From Medicago truncatula (Eukaryota > Streptophyta > Magnoliopsida > Fabales > Fabaceae), in assembly GCF_003473485.1 (NCBI RefSeq), contig NC_053048.1:34096755-34160754 (forward strand): DNA of 64,000 nucleotides. Direction: 5' to 3'. The translations under genes were made by a program, and so were the position numbers. Shown here one piece after another: positions 1 to 12,770 of this stretch (the first letter of the stretch is position 1; each line of letters opens with the position of its first letter). Below the pieces are notes generated by a model that saw nothing but the letters and a program-made list of their open reading frames with translations, searched no databases and was not told the DNA's origin.

Positions 1-97
1 CTAAAAAGAAGGGGAAAGAAAAAGGTGTTCATAGAACTGTTTATTACACAATACAAATTACCAAAATTTGAAATAAAAAAGTTAAGGAAATGAAGAC

Positions 98-2773
98 CTG
101 GAGTTAAGCAAATTGATGGTTCAGTGGTCTCTTGGAAACCTGCACACATTGCCTTGAGAACCGCTGGTCTTGACAACTTACCTAAAAGCAGTCGAAAACT
201 TCAATCATAAAATTCAATACAACTAAATAACGGTCTAGATATCTTCTACAAAAGCTGTCTCATACCTCTGTACTGTCTGTTGTTTATAACAAGAGTAGGC
301 AGTATAGTAACATCACCACGAGACTCTTTGCCAATCTGAAATCAAAGTTGGAAAATGCAATACAATCATGAAACAACATAATGGTCGAATAAGTGGACAT
401 GAATATCATAAAAAACGTTTTCATTTTAGATAACCAACCTGTGCTTCCTGTTCGGCTTTGAGAACAGGGTTTTCAACATCGGCAAGAGGATCTCCAACAC
501 AGTCTTTAATCTTCTTCAGATCAACACCTGCAAAGTAAATGGCACAAAAGAGGGGGGGAAGAGAGGGACAAACATATATTTTCTTAGAATGATGTGATAA
601 ACAATTTTTCTATGAACATCTTAGAAAATAAAAGGTAAGTTAATTAAGTAGAGGCACAAACTGCTGAACCTACCAAGAGATTTAATAACTTCATCCGAGC
701 ATTCTTCTGTGTATTTTTTCTCTTTCATGGGGCAACGGATTGAAAAGTCGGTCACATAATCCCACCATTGCCAAGGTCTTCCACTTTCATTCGCCACTTT
801 AAAGAAGCAAGCTTGACGTAAGTTCTGAACAACAACATCTTTGCCATCATACCCTTTATTGAAATCTTGCTCAGGGTCCGGAGCACAGTACCGCCCGTGG
901 TTTATACACTGAGACTTGCATCGTCTGCTTAATAAAAATTCTTTAGGGCAATACCAAGTTATATAGTGCGGGGTAAATTGAGTGAACCCCTTCTTCTCAA
1001 GTAGCTGAGCTGCTCCTTTAAAGCTCTTCACAAAATTAATTTGATTATCACACTTTGGCCCACATTCGTCGTTGCTATTTGTCCATAATTCATACTCAAC
1101 CCTGTCATCAGGATGTGGAAGAGCCTCTCGCCAATCAAGATTTATGTGCACCATCTCCCCGTCTGAGAGAGCCTTCTTGATTCTATCCCCCAAGGATTTG
1201 CTGATAAGAGCAGAAGGAATATTAATCTTTTCTATATAATCATCGTTTACAACATTCCCTTCTTCAGGAGTGTCCATCGTGATTAGTGTTTCTTCTCTGT
1301 CATCAGCTACAAGAATAGCTGCTGCTCCACCATTTTGTGCATTCCACGCCTTCAAAGTGAAGTAGCAATCTGCCAAAATCAACAGGGAATAAATTTAAAA
1401 ATTTGAGTCACTCTTTTGTTGTTCTGTTCCTAACAACCTATGCATCGATATGATAAGTATGACACCATATACAATCTAGAGATGGAATATGTAATCAAAC
1501 CAGAAAACATGTTTTTATTTTTATTTTTTTAGTATGGTTCTGCTACAATAATGTAACTGTTATTTCAACTCCCACCATCCATACCCAATTAATAAACTTC
1601 ACTTAAACCCAAAGAAAATTGAAACTACGCATCCTTAACCTGAATTAGGAAACATCAATAAAATCTTAAGCAACGACTTCCAGTGAACTGATTACATGCA
1701 TGTTTGAATTTACGGTTAGTTTTGCAGAATTGTGATATTTCATCGTGCCATTGGCAAAAGCTATACTTTGGAACTTCAACAAAAACATGGTGGCACCGTG
1801 AATTCGTCAAACTCACCATGATTCCAAACATGCGTGACATCGTTTTGGAAAGTCCTACTAGAATACTCGAAAATTAGTATAAAAACTGACATTCAGTTAT
1901 TAGAATGTGTAATCCCAACTTTCAATGTCACTATATAAGTAGCACCAAAAAAAAATACTATAACCATTCCAAATTTCCAATGCCTAACATATTCACAATA
2001 CCACAATCAAAATATAGCAAGGAGCTTGATATAATGGCTCACTACAAGTTTACTTCTTTTCCTATGAATTCCATGTCATGCAAGTAAAAACAACCACAAA
2101 AATCTTACATAGATTAAGAAAATCAATAAATGAATGAAATAATTTTACAAAATTGCCCCTATGTTGGTTATTATCAATGGTCATAAATGCATATTGAGAT
2201 TTAATGAGTAAAAAGTAAGGTACACAATATTATCTAGGGAATTAAGTTGGAATAAATTAATTAAAGTTCCATTGAAAAGTAAAACTAGCTTATTTTGAGA
2301 CAAATTTCTTTTGCTAAAGTGACACTCTGTGCAAAACATTGACTTTTTTTTTTTTTACATTTATGTGAGATTCACACGTTTGAACTTTGAATTCAAACAA
2401 CTACTGCGATCATGCCAATATCCCATTCAATCATAACATGCACTAAGAGTTTTAAAGAACCAATAAAAATCTCACCTCCACGATCAACAAGAACAAAGGT
2501 GGGAAAATTTCCAGGCATGGAATGAAACGAAGCACTGAAATCAGTAAAATTCTTGCATCCTTTCTGATTCACATTAGGATACACAACAGAACCAACCAAT
2601 GTTCCACCATACTGAGGCACCCCAAAATTTCCAATGGCACATTCATAACTACCCTTCAACGATTTTGGAGAAGTGATTCTCAAACTATTCTTCTCCACTA
2701 AAAACCTACCAAAACAACACTCCAAAAACAAAACCAAAACACACAACAACAAAGGATTCAACTTAATGATCAT
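98..2773 (-). CDS. Vacuolar sorting receptor (VSR/BP-80 family), 3' part outside the window
   Basis: Type I membrane receptor that binds vacuolar sorting signals of soluble cargo in the Golgi/prevacuolar route (family knowledge). Five coding exons are visible: 2476-2773, 674-1369, 439-527, 266-335 and 98-181, all with GT-AG borders and consistent phase (about 412 codons). Residues 1 to about 21 form a hydrophobic signal peptide ending near ECCFGRF, followed by the family start [10 protein letters not shown] protease-associated domain follows, and the [12 protein letters not shown] motif is rebuilt across the exon 1/2 junction. Exon 2 encodes the cysteine-rich central region ([21 protein letters not shown]). 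Exons 3-5 give the [15 protein letters not shown] and [11 protein letters not shown] stretches, then [15 protein letters not shown]. The EGF-like repeats, transmembrane span and cytosolic tail lie beyond position 1. The last donor seen (GTCTTC) is weak, so that exon edge is less sure. Intron 1 is 1.1 kb. The start is the first ATG before the signal peptide. Confidence 0.93.
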
Positions 2774-3062
2774 TGTGTTGTCGTGTTACAGAACAAAACT
2801 GAAATTTGAACTGTAATTAATGCAGGTTAGTTTGGATGAAGAAAAGGAAGGTGACCCAGATGAGGAAATTGAAGATTGAGGCCAAAAATAGAAGCTTTTT
2901 GGGAGGAAGAAGGTTCAAGGTTATGTGGGTCAAAAGAGAAGAGTGATGCGTGAGAAAGGAAAAAGCATCGAAATCTTAAAGGTGTCGAAATAATGAAGCG
3001 AAACGTGTTTGTTAAGTTCAACTGTACTTGAAATTTTCGCCCAAGAATAAAACAAACTATAG

Positions 3063-3065
<3 letters not shown>

Positions 3066-3100
<35 letters not shown>
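3066..3100. repeat. (TA)n microsatellite upstream of the VSR gene
   Basis: An uninterrupted run of about 16 TA units lies about 290 bp upstream of the VSR start codon, in its promoter or 5' leader. It is likely to vary in length between individuals. Confidence 0.9.
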
Positions 3101-3101
<1 letters not shown>

Positions 3102-5185
3102 TATTTAACATCTCAATTTTTTTTCAATTTTAAATTAAATCTTTAATCTACATCATAAATCATAATCATAGGAAATTTAAAACCTAACTATCTATTTTAG
3201 TTTTTCGTTCTTGGAAAGAAAAACTAGCTATTTTAGTTGAATTTGTTTTGTTAAACTTACAATTTCTTTTGAAGGATTTGTTAAACTTACAATTGTTTTC
3301 AAATTTAAAAAAAGATTTAAATTAAATATTTTTTAAATAAGATTTAAATTAGATATTAAAATAACATATTTAAAGGTAAAAGGTAAAAAAATTACTAGTC
3401 AAAATAACATTATTTTATTTATGATAAGGGAGAAAATGATTTTGGAGGTACACTGGCAACTAGAAAATAAATTAAAATATTTTAAAATTATCAAGCCATG
3501 TCAAAAAAGTAAAGTTATATATACGTATTTTTTATCCTAACTTAACTTAAAGTTGTTGACTAGTGATCGTAATCGTAATTTTTAAAATTAGATTGGTTGA
3601 TCGGATTGGGTTAACTGAAAATCAGACCTATCATCGATTCAATAAATAAATTAGATAGATTGTGTCAATAAAATGGGTATCTTTGGTTGGATGTATTGTA
3701 ATCCTCCCGATTCAATCTGGTTCAATATATGATATTTTTGTATTTTATTTTAATAAAGATTAATAAGTAATTTTGTAGACAATCTCGAGTTCGTGACACA
3801 TGAAGTTAAGTAGATATACTATATTGTTATTGCCACTAGGCCAAGTTTTTCTTCGTTTCTTTAATAGACAATAATTTTCATGAGGTTTAGCTTTCACCGT
3901 GATAAAATTATGATTCTCTAGATTAAAGAATAAAGAGGACCTCCTAAGAATAGAGAGATAAAGAAGAGATTTGATTAATTTTAATGATGATTATAATAGA
4001 GAAGGTACAAGATCTTATATAGTCCATAATGTTCTAGATTCTCAAACAAACTAATGAGCGTCAATCATCTAGAACTAATTAGTCACTCCTTATTTTTTTT
4101 TTTGAGTAATCACTAATTATTAATAACAACACAGTCATTTCAATTTTAATGATGATCCTTTTGGGCTGGATCATTGCTCTCTTGGGCCTCATAGTTGTTG
4201 CTTTATTATGCTAGTGACTATGCTCATAACACACACACACCCCCTTTAGTTTTCTCAGAAACAATAACCTCCCCTCAGTTTAATGGTATTTCATTCAGTC
4301 TTTGTTACCTCGTCTCGTAACATCAAGTGTGTTAGCCTAGGCCTCCTTCCTCAAGTTCGAAATATCAAATGTGCAATCAAACCACGCTCACAACAAAACA
4401 TTGCTCATAATATGATATTTTGATACAATACATTTGGTCAACACATCTGAAACAAAAAAAACAAAAAAAAAAGATGAGTTTGCCTCATCCGACTTCTGAG
4501 GTTTGTAACATCTACATAGACAAATTGACTAATTTGAGCCACTATGGAGCTTTATAAACCGATCATTCTTTATTTTTTTATTTAGAGGATGGTATTAGAG
4601 AGATGTCTTTCCCTCACTTTGTTCCTTGACATTTTTAGAATTTCATCATTTTATAAAAAATAAATGTTTTTTGAAAGAAATAAAATAAAATAAAAGTATT
4701 AAATAAGTTATCCGTCCCACCAAAGTTACCAATTTTTTGTTTCGTCATCATAAAAAAAAAAAAAGAAAAAAAGTGGTATGTTTGTGTTCCAATTAATTTT
4801 TTCAGCAAATGGTTTAGTCCCTACTAAATTCAATTTTATTTAATTGTCCTTAAATATTTTTAATGACTTTTTGCCAACATAATTAGAATATTAAGAAAAA
4901 GTTCTTTTACAAAAAATATATAATTTTTTAACATAGAATGAATTAAATATGAAAGTTTTAATCGCAAAAAGTTCAAGATAAAAGGACGGAAAATCTGGAA
5001 TTAGAAATTAAATTTTGAGCTAATTTTTTGCGGATAAAATTTTATAATATTAAACACATCAAAAATATTATTATTAAAAGTAAATTGAATTTATACTAAC
5101 CTCTCGTAGTGAATACATAACCTTTCATAATGTAATTGTACATAAGTAAACTGAATTTACACTACCCTCTTGTACATACGTAAAC
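3101..5185. other. AT-rich intergenic region, no supported gene
   Basis: About 2 kb of AT-rich DNA with many short A/T runs and stop codons in all frames. The stretch around 3830-4450 has a composition reminiscent of eroded retroelement sequence, but no domain could be read, so none is claimed. Confidence 0.6.
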
Positions 5186-5188
5186 TTA

Positions 5189-6271
5189 GGGTGTGTATTG
5201 GATTGAGATTTTAAAAGAGTATTTTGATAGAAAAAATCTTGAAGATTTTAAAAGACTTTGTTAGATTGTATTGATTTTGTGGGATTTTAAAAGACTTTTT
5301 TTCAAAGACTTTTTACAATCAAGATTCTTTGCAAGATTTTAATGGATTCATGATATAGATTTTAAAGGATTTTAATGGATTTTTAAGATTTTAAAAGGGT
5401 CAATAAATTTAAAGATACAGTACAGACCAAAAAATCTCAAAAACAAAAGTACAGTTATAAATCAACCGAAAACAAAACATTGAATCAATGAGTGTAATAT
5501 TTCTTCAAAAAAAAGACTATTAGATAATATACTACTAGCAGGTTGATTGATCTTAAAAATTCTGGACATATGATATCAAAATAAATAGACCTAAAAATAA
5601 GTTATGTTAGTTTATTGATTATAATAATTTGATTGAAAAATGCATGTTACAGGTAGAAAAATGCAAGTAGAAAAATTATTATAATACCAATGAACAAAAA
5701 GTTGTGATTTTTATAATAATTTGATATATAGGTAGATGGTAAATTAACCACAAGATTATACAGTACGTTCTTTTTTTTTAATGAACGTAAAAGTTATGTT
5801 AAGAAAAGTGCAAGTTAGAGGCATGATGATTTCGACAATAATATATAATCTGTCATTGTTATAGTAGAACAGAAAAGAATTTGGAAGAAACGTAAAAAAA
5901 AAAAAAAATGAATTTGGAAGAGTATTACAAAATCTCAAGGCTTTGTGTGGGAGACCAAAAAGTCTCAAGGTTAGGTGTGAGATTGTTAATAGATACATTT
6001 TACACTAAACAATCTCACAAAATCCATTACTCACAACAATCCATTAAAATCCGTAGAGTTTTGATTACTAGCAGACAATTTTTAAGTTATGCAAAATCTC
6101 AATTGAATACCACTGGATTTCATTGGACTCATTAAAAAATCTTGAAAATCCTAATTGAATACCACAAGAATGTTTTACATTCCTTAAAAATCTTGATTGA
6201 ATACCACAAGACTTTTATAAAACAAAAAAGTCTTTTAAAATCCTTTGAAATCTCAATCCAGTACACCCCCC
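5189..6271. mobile_element. PIF/Harbinger-like non-autonomous TIR element (about 1.08 kb)
   Basis: The left end begins GGGTGTGTATTGGATTGAG. The right end is its inverse with small differences (CTCAATCCAGTACACCC plus extra C residues). The trinucleotide TTA flanks both sides (5186-5188 and 6272-6274), which matches the TWA target duplication of PIF/Harbinger elements. Inside are many direct and inverted copies of short motifs such as GATTTTAAAAG and AAAATCTCAA, and no transposase-like ORF. It is therefore a MITE or internally rearranged derivative. Confidence 0.8.
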
Positions 6272-6765
6272 TTAATTTACACAAACCTCTTAAGTGAGTA
6301 ATAGTACCTACGTAAAATCAAATTACGTTTACCTCAATAATTGATATGTAATCTTAAATAACGTCTAAATTCACGTCTACCGAAATAATATCTATTTAAT
6401 CTAAATTCACGTCTACCTTGTATGTAGTCCACACAGGCAAATCTCATAACAAAACAAGAAAACACACAAGGAACAAGAAATAAATAGAAACTCTTCGATA
6501 ATAAAATTCATGAAATTCATTGACCTTTATGGATAGAGTATCGATCAATGAAAAAGATGTTAATTCAAACTTTGATCTTGGTTTTACATCTATGGTGGTT
6601 GGGGTGATGGTTCAGAATGATTATGAAAAAGAGGTTTTTAGAATTCTACGTGGAGAGAGCAATTTTGGTATTATTATAAAATTTTAAGTAAATTTAGGTG
6701 TAATTAGAGTTATATGAGATGAGACTAAATCACTCGTAGTTTAGTGATTAGATTTACACATTTAA

Positions 6766-7113
6766 GGGTGTGTTTGTTTCAAGTTATAATTGCTGATTCC
6801 CGGGAATAAAATGATAGAAATGTATATGCCTATGTTTGTTACAAGTTTACTAAAATTTATTCCTTGGTATAAAATGTTCCTGGGAATAGAAAAAATTTCC
6901 CAAGGAAAAGGGTGGGAATAAAGTTCCCATGGAGATGGGAATAAATTCATAAATAGTTTACCTATTATAATCTCTATTTTTATGGTCCCTAGGAATATTA
7001 TAAAGCTAACCAAACATATTTTTTCTAAATTCTTTGGAATAAAATTCCCATCTTTATATTCCAAGAAATGTTATTCCTAAAAATAAATTTGGTAAACTTG
7101 AAACAAACACACC
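6766..7113. mobile_element. PIF/Harbinger (Tourist-like) MITE, 348 bp
   Basis: The ends are GGGTGTGTTTGTTTCAAG and the exact inverse CTTGAAACAAACACACC. TAA lies immediately outside both ends (6763-6765 and 7114-7116). Short length, 3-bp TWA duplication and GGG...CCC termini fit Tourist/Harbinger MITEs. No coding capacity. An internal GGGAATA motif recurs in both orientations, so a transcript could fold extensively. Confidence 0.87.
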
Positions 7114-7717
7114 TAAGTGTGAAAAAATTATAATTCTAAAGTTAGAATCCCGATCCGCCTAATAGTTTCCTTGATAACTACTAATAACTAAGTTACCTTT
7201 AAAGGACACTTCGATCTAATTTAGGTAGAGATAACGTGGAATTTGCATAAATTAAAAAAGATACCATACAATATTCCCTAAAAAAAGAAGGATAACATAT
7301 AATAGTTGGCCAGATAATGGACTTAGATTTCTCAGAATCGTCGCCAGAATCATACTAAGAAAATCTTCCTTCTCCTGTTATATGTCGATATGATCTGATA
7401 GGCTAGTACTATACAAATTTGACGTTTTATGCATGAAATGAAAAGGGATAAAATATGTAAGAATCTCCCTTATCCCTCAATGTGTACCTCATATCCCACA
7501 CACATGCCCTCTAAATCACATAATTTTAAAAATAAAAATAAAAAAATCACATGTTTGCCTCAAATAAAAAATCATTAAGAAAAAATATTGGGGATCAAAA
7601 GTTTCTTAAAACTAAAAAATTGAGTTTGTTCCGCCAAACTCAAATTCCACTTTGTTCAAATATATTTTTAAATTTTTTATATAATTACAAAAAGAAAATA
7701 TTTACTTAAATAAATTA

Positions 7718-8475
7718 GGGAGCCCCTAATATGGACCTCTTTTATTAAGGTCCGCTCATGGTCCTTGCTGATTGACTGGCAATAGCAGGTAGTTTTTTTT
7801 ATCCTTTCCAGTTTACACCGTATAAAGTACCAATCTGAGACAAAAGTAAGTTGTTGCAATGGTATTGTGTTGGAAACCACCGCCGACCAATTAATTCCAC
7901 AATTATCATGGCTGAGTTTTTGGAATATAAAACGAATGAATAACCCAATTTGCAAGAAATCCAGCTCACTTTTTTTTCTTTCTAAATCTTCAATTTGATC
8001 CTTTAAAAGGGGTGACGAAACCCAGTAATAACACTTCCAAAAGTACAGCGACATCCTTGAAGCTGTCATCATTTTCGACAAGCTTACCAACAAATCTAAA
8101 GGCTACGACATCCTTGTGTGATCAATCATAACATTAAGCAATAGGAAATTCATTCCAAATTCTTAATTTGATCAAATATTAATAAATTAGATGAAGGTAA
8201 CATTCTAGGAAGCAGAGGCAACGAAGAAGGCTTGCGACGAATCAAGGATGAACATTAATGGACTCCAAGCCAACCTTCTCTGGGTGCTAGCAGATAAAGG
8301 TCTTCTCCCACTGCTCCTATGTACATGAGGAATGGAGTGAAGAAATAGAAAGGGAATTGAAAAGGTTATTTGTATGGTGTAAAATGGAAAGGAATAAAAA
8401 CTACCTACTATTGCCGGTTAATTAGTATGGACCATGGGTGGACCATAATAAAAGAGGTCCATATTAGGAACTCCC
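7718..8475. mobile_element. Mutator-like element (MULE) with 9-bp target duplication, possible captured sequence
   Basis: Terminal inverted repeats of roughly 100 bp begin GGGAGCCCCTAATATGGACC on the left. The right end is the inverse, ending GGTCCATATTAGGAACTCCC. A perfect 9-bp duplication AATAAATTA flanks the element (7709-7717 and 8476-8484), the hallmark length for Mutator elements. The interior (about 7820-8360) has no transposase. It contains a less AT-biased stretch with a 138-codon minus-strand ORF overlapping the left TIR, and a plus-strand segment reading like coding sequence (for example the residues NINGLQANLLWVLADKGL). No source gene was identified. A Pack-MULE is one explanation. 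Confidence 0.87.
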
Positions 8476-8484
8476 AATAAATTA

Positions 8485-10060
8485 TATATAAAAAAATATG
8501 GTAACCATGGATACCTACAAATATGTGTAGATATTTCAAAATAAAATCAATAAGACACGAAAACGATCCTAAAACAAACAAATTGGACCAAATATCAAAT
8601 TAAATCTCATTCCCTTAAAACAAAAATCAAATTAAATCTTTGTGACAATGAAACTTTGAACGTATAAGGTATCAAAATAAAATAGAAAATAAGAGAGTTT
8701 CTACGGTACAGTCATGAAACTGACTTTTTTTGAAAAAATTAATTTTAATGTTGATCATTAATTAATGATCAATATTATTTCATCTTGTAACATTTGCAAC
8801 ATCTTGGACTTACATGTACTATTTTTTGAGGAAGGTAATATTTTATAGTTGGCATAACATGCAAACAGAGTTGCTGATATCATACGATAGTCTTAAGTGT
8901 TACACTTTGTGGGATGTTACACTTAAAATAAGGTAGGATAAAATTAGATTAAGTGTATTCTTGTTAATCTGATAAATTTATGATATTATAGGACTGAACT
9001 TTTGATGTCATTGTACAAACAGTGGAGTGTTACTCACAACACTTTTGATGTTATAGTGTTAACTTCACCAAAAAAATCATTATCACGACTTCACCATAGA
9101 ATTTTTCATAATAACCGATCAAATACCTAATTAAGTCTAATTTAAATTAAACAATACTTTTCTTACAAAAAAAATAATTAAACAATACCAATACCTTATG
9201 CAATGTGCTCATTTTGATTACCCTTCTATGATGTTGACAAGTACCAGAATATCATAGCATAGCACTATACATGAGAGACGACACCGTAGAGTCTATTCTT
9301 GGTATTTTTGGTTGATGCACGTTATCTCAACAACCATTTTTTAGATAATTTTATTGAACAACTAAAATATACAAAGAAATATAATTATTGTCATAGAAAT
9401 CAAAACAATAGAGAAAAAATAAAAATAAAAATTAAATACAAGTATGAAAGAAAAAATTATCACAAAATTTATCATAAAATGATTGTTGAAATATCATTTT
9501 TCTTTTTGGTTAGTCTCTAGAAATAGCTCCTTCAAAGAGACTAAATTTCAATTGGTATATTAATAAATGAATATACAAGCTCTTGGATAAATTTCTATCC
9601 CTTAAAAGCAACTGGTAGCTATCAATGAAGAAAAAAATAAACCACTTTATACAAGTTAACAAATGAATACATAAACTACTCTATAAATAAAGCTTATGAG
9701 ACATTGAGAGACTAACTATCTAGTAACAAATTTTAACTAACAATTCACTTGAATTGATCTATTGATGTTAGCTTAAAATCTTAAAAGTTTGACTTCTTCG
9801 TGCCATAATTGATGATCTGATCCATAAATGAGACTCACAAATGGACGGTAGGATCTAATTCCTTATATTAATCGATCATCGAATTGGATACTGAAATTTT
9901 CAACCTAAGCCAAAGTATTTAATCAATACCATTGGCCAGTGAATATTTAGTTAGGCCACTAATTTCCCTGCTTTAAATTCGATTTTTTTTCTCCAGCATA
10001 TAAGTTACCTATGACTAGTGACTCAATCCCCACGCTAGGTTTAGTGTCCATTGTATCCTT
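8485..10060. other. Intergenic region with a perfect palindrome, no supported gene
   Basis: AT-rich DNA without a convincing gene. Positions 8751-8772 form a perfect 22-bp palindrome centred on AATT (arms TTGATCATTAA). The 73-codon ORF at 9299-9520 is low-complexity Lys/Asn/Tyr sequence and is not called. Confidence 0.6.
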
Positions 10061-10063
10061 TCC

Positions 10064-10078
10064 ACTATATATAAAAAG
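10064..10078 (+). promoter_or_regulatory. Probable TATA box of the DUF599 gene
   Basis: The sequence CTATATATAAAAAG lies about 210 bp upstream of the chosen ATG at 10282, a plausible distance for a plant promoter with a leader of about 170-180 nt. It is inferred from motif and position only. Confidence 0.5.
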
Positions 10079-10281
10079 AAGTTGTACAGCACTAACTACT
10101 ATTAAAAAACAATACCTTGTGAACTGTTCATTTTGTTATTATACGTTATGCTAGCTTTCCATTGCACTATATGAGAAGAGTCCATTATAAGAAGCCATCA
10201 CATTTCATTCAAGGTTACCAACCAAACCAACCCCTAAGGCCAAAATTTAAGTGCTTTTTTCTTGCTTCATCACTAAGGAAG

Positions 10282-11596
10282 ATGGGAGAAGGTATTTATT
10301 TGGATACCATATTAGTCCCTTTGAGCCTTTTCATTACAATAGTTTACCATGCTTTTCTCTGCTACACCATCAAAAACAAACCTTCACGCACAACTTATGG
10401 AATTGATAAGTTAAGGAGAACAACTTGGGGTCTTAACGTAAATCAGGTACTCATTGCATGTTAGTGTATGTTTTGTTTCAACTTTAATGGAGTTCGGCAA
10501 AAGTGATGAGTAAAATCGATTTTGACATGTTTGCATGTTCTTTTGTAGAATTGACTGACTCCTAAGTTGATTCCAACTTGGAGTTAGAATTTAAAGTTTT
10601 TCCTCTGCAAATGATTTTTAGGCTCAAATTTATTGTTCTAATTATAAAAATAATTCACTCAAAATTAATTTTCATCATCAGAGGACCATACACACACAAT
10701 AAATATTCCAAGTATGATCTCAAGTCTAATTTGAGCATTATAGATAGAAAAAATAAGGTCCAGCTATATTATTTCCAACCGTTTCATTTTTTCAAATATT
10801 TTCACATGAAACTCTTTGAAAACCGAAAATAGGTTGAAAATATGGTATAGTACTTCAATTGAAACGGGAAAATTGATTTTGTTTTTAGAAATTAGAGACC
10901 CATGACTTGAATTTTCCCTTTATATAGCTCGACTCGAATGAGTTGGGTCCGATGTAACTTCGAGATAATTCAGGTCCAAACCACGAGTTAAAACAAAAAT
11001 ACTAATGATTGGTAGTAATTTGTACTCATGATTTGGACAATAATAGTTTATAATGTTCCTTGAATTGGTTTGTGATGGTGCAGGGTGATGATAAAAAGGC
11101 TATGCTATGTGTACAAACCATGAGGAACACACTTATGACCACAATACTCACAGCAACTATAACAATTCTTGTAAACATGGCTTTGGCAGCTCTAAACAAC
11201 AATGCATTCAATGCAAGCCATCTTTTTAGTAGTGGATTTTTTGGTTCAAAATCAGACACAATCTTCCTTTTGAAATATGCTTCAGCATCAATTTGTTTGT
11301 TGATTAGTTTCTTATGCAGCTCAATGGCCATAGGATTTCTAATTGATGCAAATTTTTTGATGAATGCTTATGGAGATTTTTTGTCAGGGGGTTACACACA
11401 AAGTGTATTGGAAAAAGGGTTTACCTTAGCTTTTGTTGGTAATAGGGTGTTTTGTGTTGCTATTCCTTTGATGCTTTGGATGTTGGGTCCAGTGCTTGTA
11501 TTTTTAGCCTCCATAGCTTTGGTTTGTTTGTTGCATGAGTTTGATTATGTCCCTAAATTCCCACAGGGTCAGAAACGATGTACCAATGTAAAATAA
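10282..11596 (+). CDS. DUF599 family multi-pass membrane protein
   Basis: Two exons, 10282-10446 and 11084-11596, join in phase 0 across a 637-bp intron (donor CAG|GTACTC, acceptor GTGCAG|GGTGAT) to give about 225 residues, usual for plant DUF599 proteins. The start at MGEGIYLD was preferred over an ATG 40 codons upstream, because the hydrophobic family N-terminus (LDTILVPLSLFITIVYHAFL) follows it at once. Family-like features are the WGLNVNQ segment before the intron, then KKAMLCVQTMRNTLM. Several hydrophobic spans follow near residues 75-95, 120-145 and 170-215, and an SSMAIGFLIDANFLMN segment. The C-terminus is short and basic. The molecular role of DUF599 proteins is not established. Membrane location is inferred from the hydrophobic segments. 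The gene stands alone between MITE- and SINE-rich flanks. Confidence 0.9.
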
Positions 11597-12376
11597 CCTA
11601 GCTATAGCTAGAAAATTAATACAAAGTATATAGTAATTTTGCAATGTACTCATCTTGAAGTGTTCCATGTGTGAATTGGGATTACACAGTATATTGGTTG
11701 GTGGTTGAAAGTGGAAATCTACCTGTAACAATTTTGAGGCAGCTGCAGTAATTTAATTTTCTCTTTTGAGTCCAAATATCTTTCATGTCTTGAACTGTGA
11801 TATTATCTCCTCCCTTCAACCTAAACTTTCTTTGTAAAAAAAATAAAAAATAAGATGTTGCCTCTACTAAATTAGTGATCCTTTAAAAATAGTTAGTCAA
11901 AACAAAAAAAGATTATTGCATCTACAATAGTTTGCTTACTTTCAATGCTAGCTTTAGGTTTTCCATTAAGTTTTGAGAAAAATTAAATGTTTGGCAATGG
12001 AATTGTAATTCTGGAGGCTTATAATTTGGTTACTTTCAATGCTAGCTTTAAATTTGATTTGATATCATATTCTCTGTTGTACAAGATTTGGTTTCATTGA
12101 AGGTCTCGCTCTTTGTTTGAAGATTGTTAAATTGTTGTCTTAAAATTATTAATAACATGATTAGTGTCTGAATTTGTAATACAATATCCCCTTTATGTGT
12201 GGAAGGATGTATCATAAATGAAACTTTTAATCATTATTTTACTGTCATGGATCTTGTAATTTATGGTCGGATATTTTGAATTGATTAGACAATAATTGTT
12301 TTTTGGTCAAACAACTCCTCCAGTCATGTAACTCAATTTATAAGTTTGGTTTTCCATAGAAAAAAAAGGCGAAAAA

Positions 12377-12504
12377 AATCCCCGTGAGCTTAGCTCAGTT
12401 GGAAGGGATATTGCATATTATATGCAGGGGCCGGGGTTCGAACCTCGGATACTCCACTTCTCCACATTTAATTGTGTGAGCTCTAGCCACTAGGCTACTT
12501 GACC
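12377..12504 (+). mobile_element. tRNA-derived SINE, copy 1, with 15-bp target duplication
   Basis: The tRNA-like head has a box A-like TAGCTCAGTTGG and a box B-like GGTTCGAACC. A legume-type tail follows, ending CTAGCCACTAGGCTACTTGACC. The direct repeat AAAAAAGGCGAAAAA lies on both sides (12362-12376 and 12505-12519), consistent with target-primed insertion. It is called a SINE rather than a tRNA gene because the body continues past the tRNA-like part and has target duplications. Confidence 0.85.
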
Positions 12505-12617
12505 AAAAAAGGCGAAAAACTAACAAGAATAAAAATACTAACATATTAATATTTATCATTTAAAATAAAAACGTGTATTAGTCTAACTTTTAATAGTTAA
12601 CATTATTTTAGATGGAG

Positions 12618-12751
12618 TTCCCATGAACTTAGCTTGTTTGGTAGGGACATTGCATAATTTATGCAGGGGCAGTGGTTCGAACCCCGGACACCCGACTTCT
12701 TCACATTTAATCGTGTGAGCTCTAGCCACTAGACTGCTAGACAAAAAAAAA
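12618..12751 (+). mobile_element. tRNA-derived SINE, copy 2, with 19-bp target duplication
   Basis: Related to the copy at 12377, with box B GGTTCGAACC, the CTCTAGCCACTAGACTGCTAG tail and a terminal A-run of 11. The flanking repeat is AACATTATTTTAGATGGAG on the left (12599-12617) and the same with one mismatch on the right (12752-12770). The box A region is altered (TAGCTTGTTTGG), so this copy is probably inactive. Confidence 0.85.
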
Positions 12752-12770
12752 AACATTATTCTAGATGGAG

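Noticed and set aside
3830..4450. Possible antisense copia LTR remnant
   Set aside because: Only a general impression from composition. No paired LTR, primer site or coding domain could be read.
7677..8093. 138-codon minus-strand ORF as an independent gene
   Set aside because: It starts inside the MULE and ends in its terminal repeat and flank. It is better treated as part of possible captured sequence.
12383..12460. Candidate tRNA gene with box A and box B
   Set aside because: The sequence cannot complete a proper acceptor stem, continues into a SINE tail and is flanked by target duplications.
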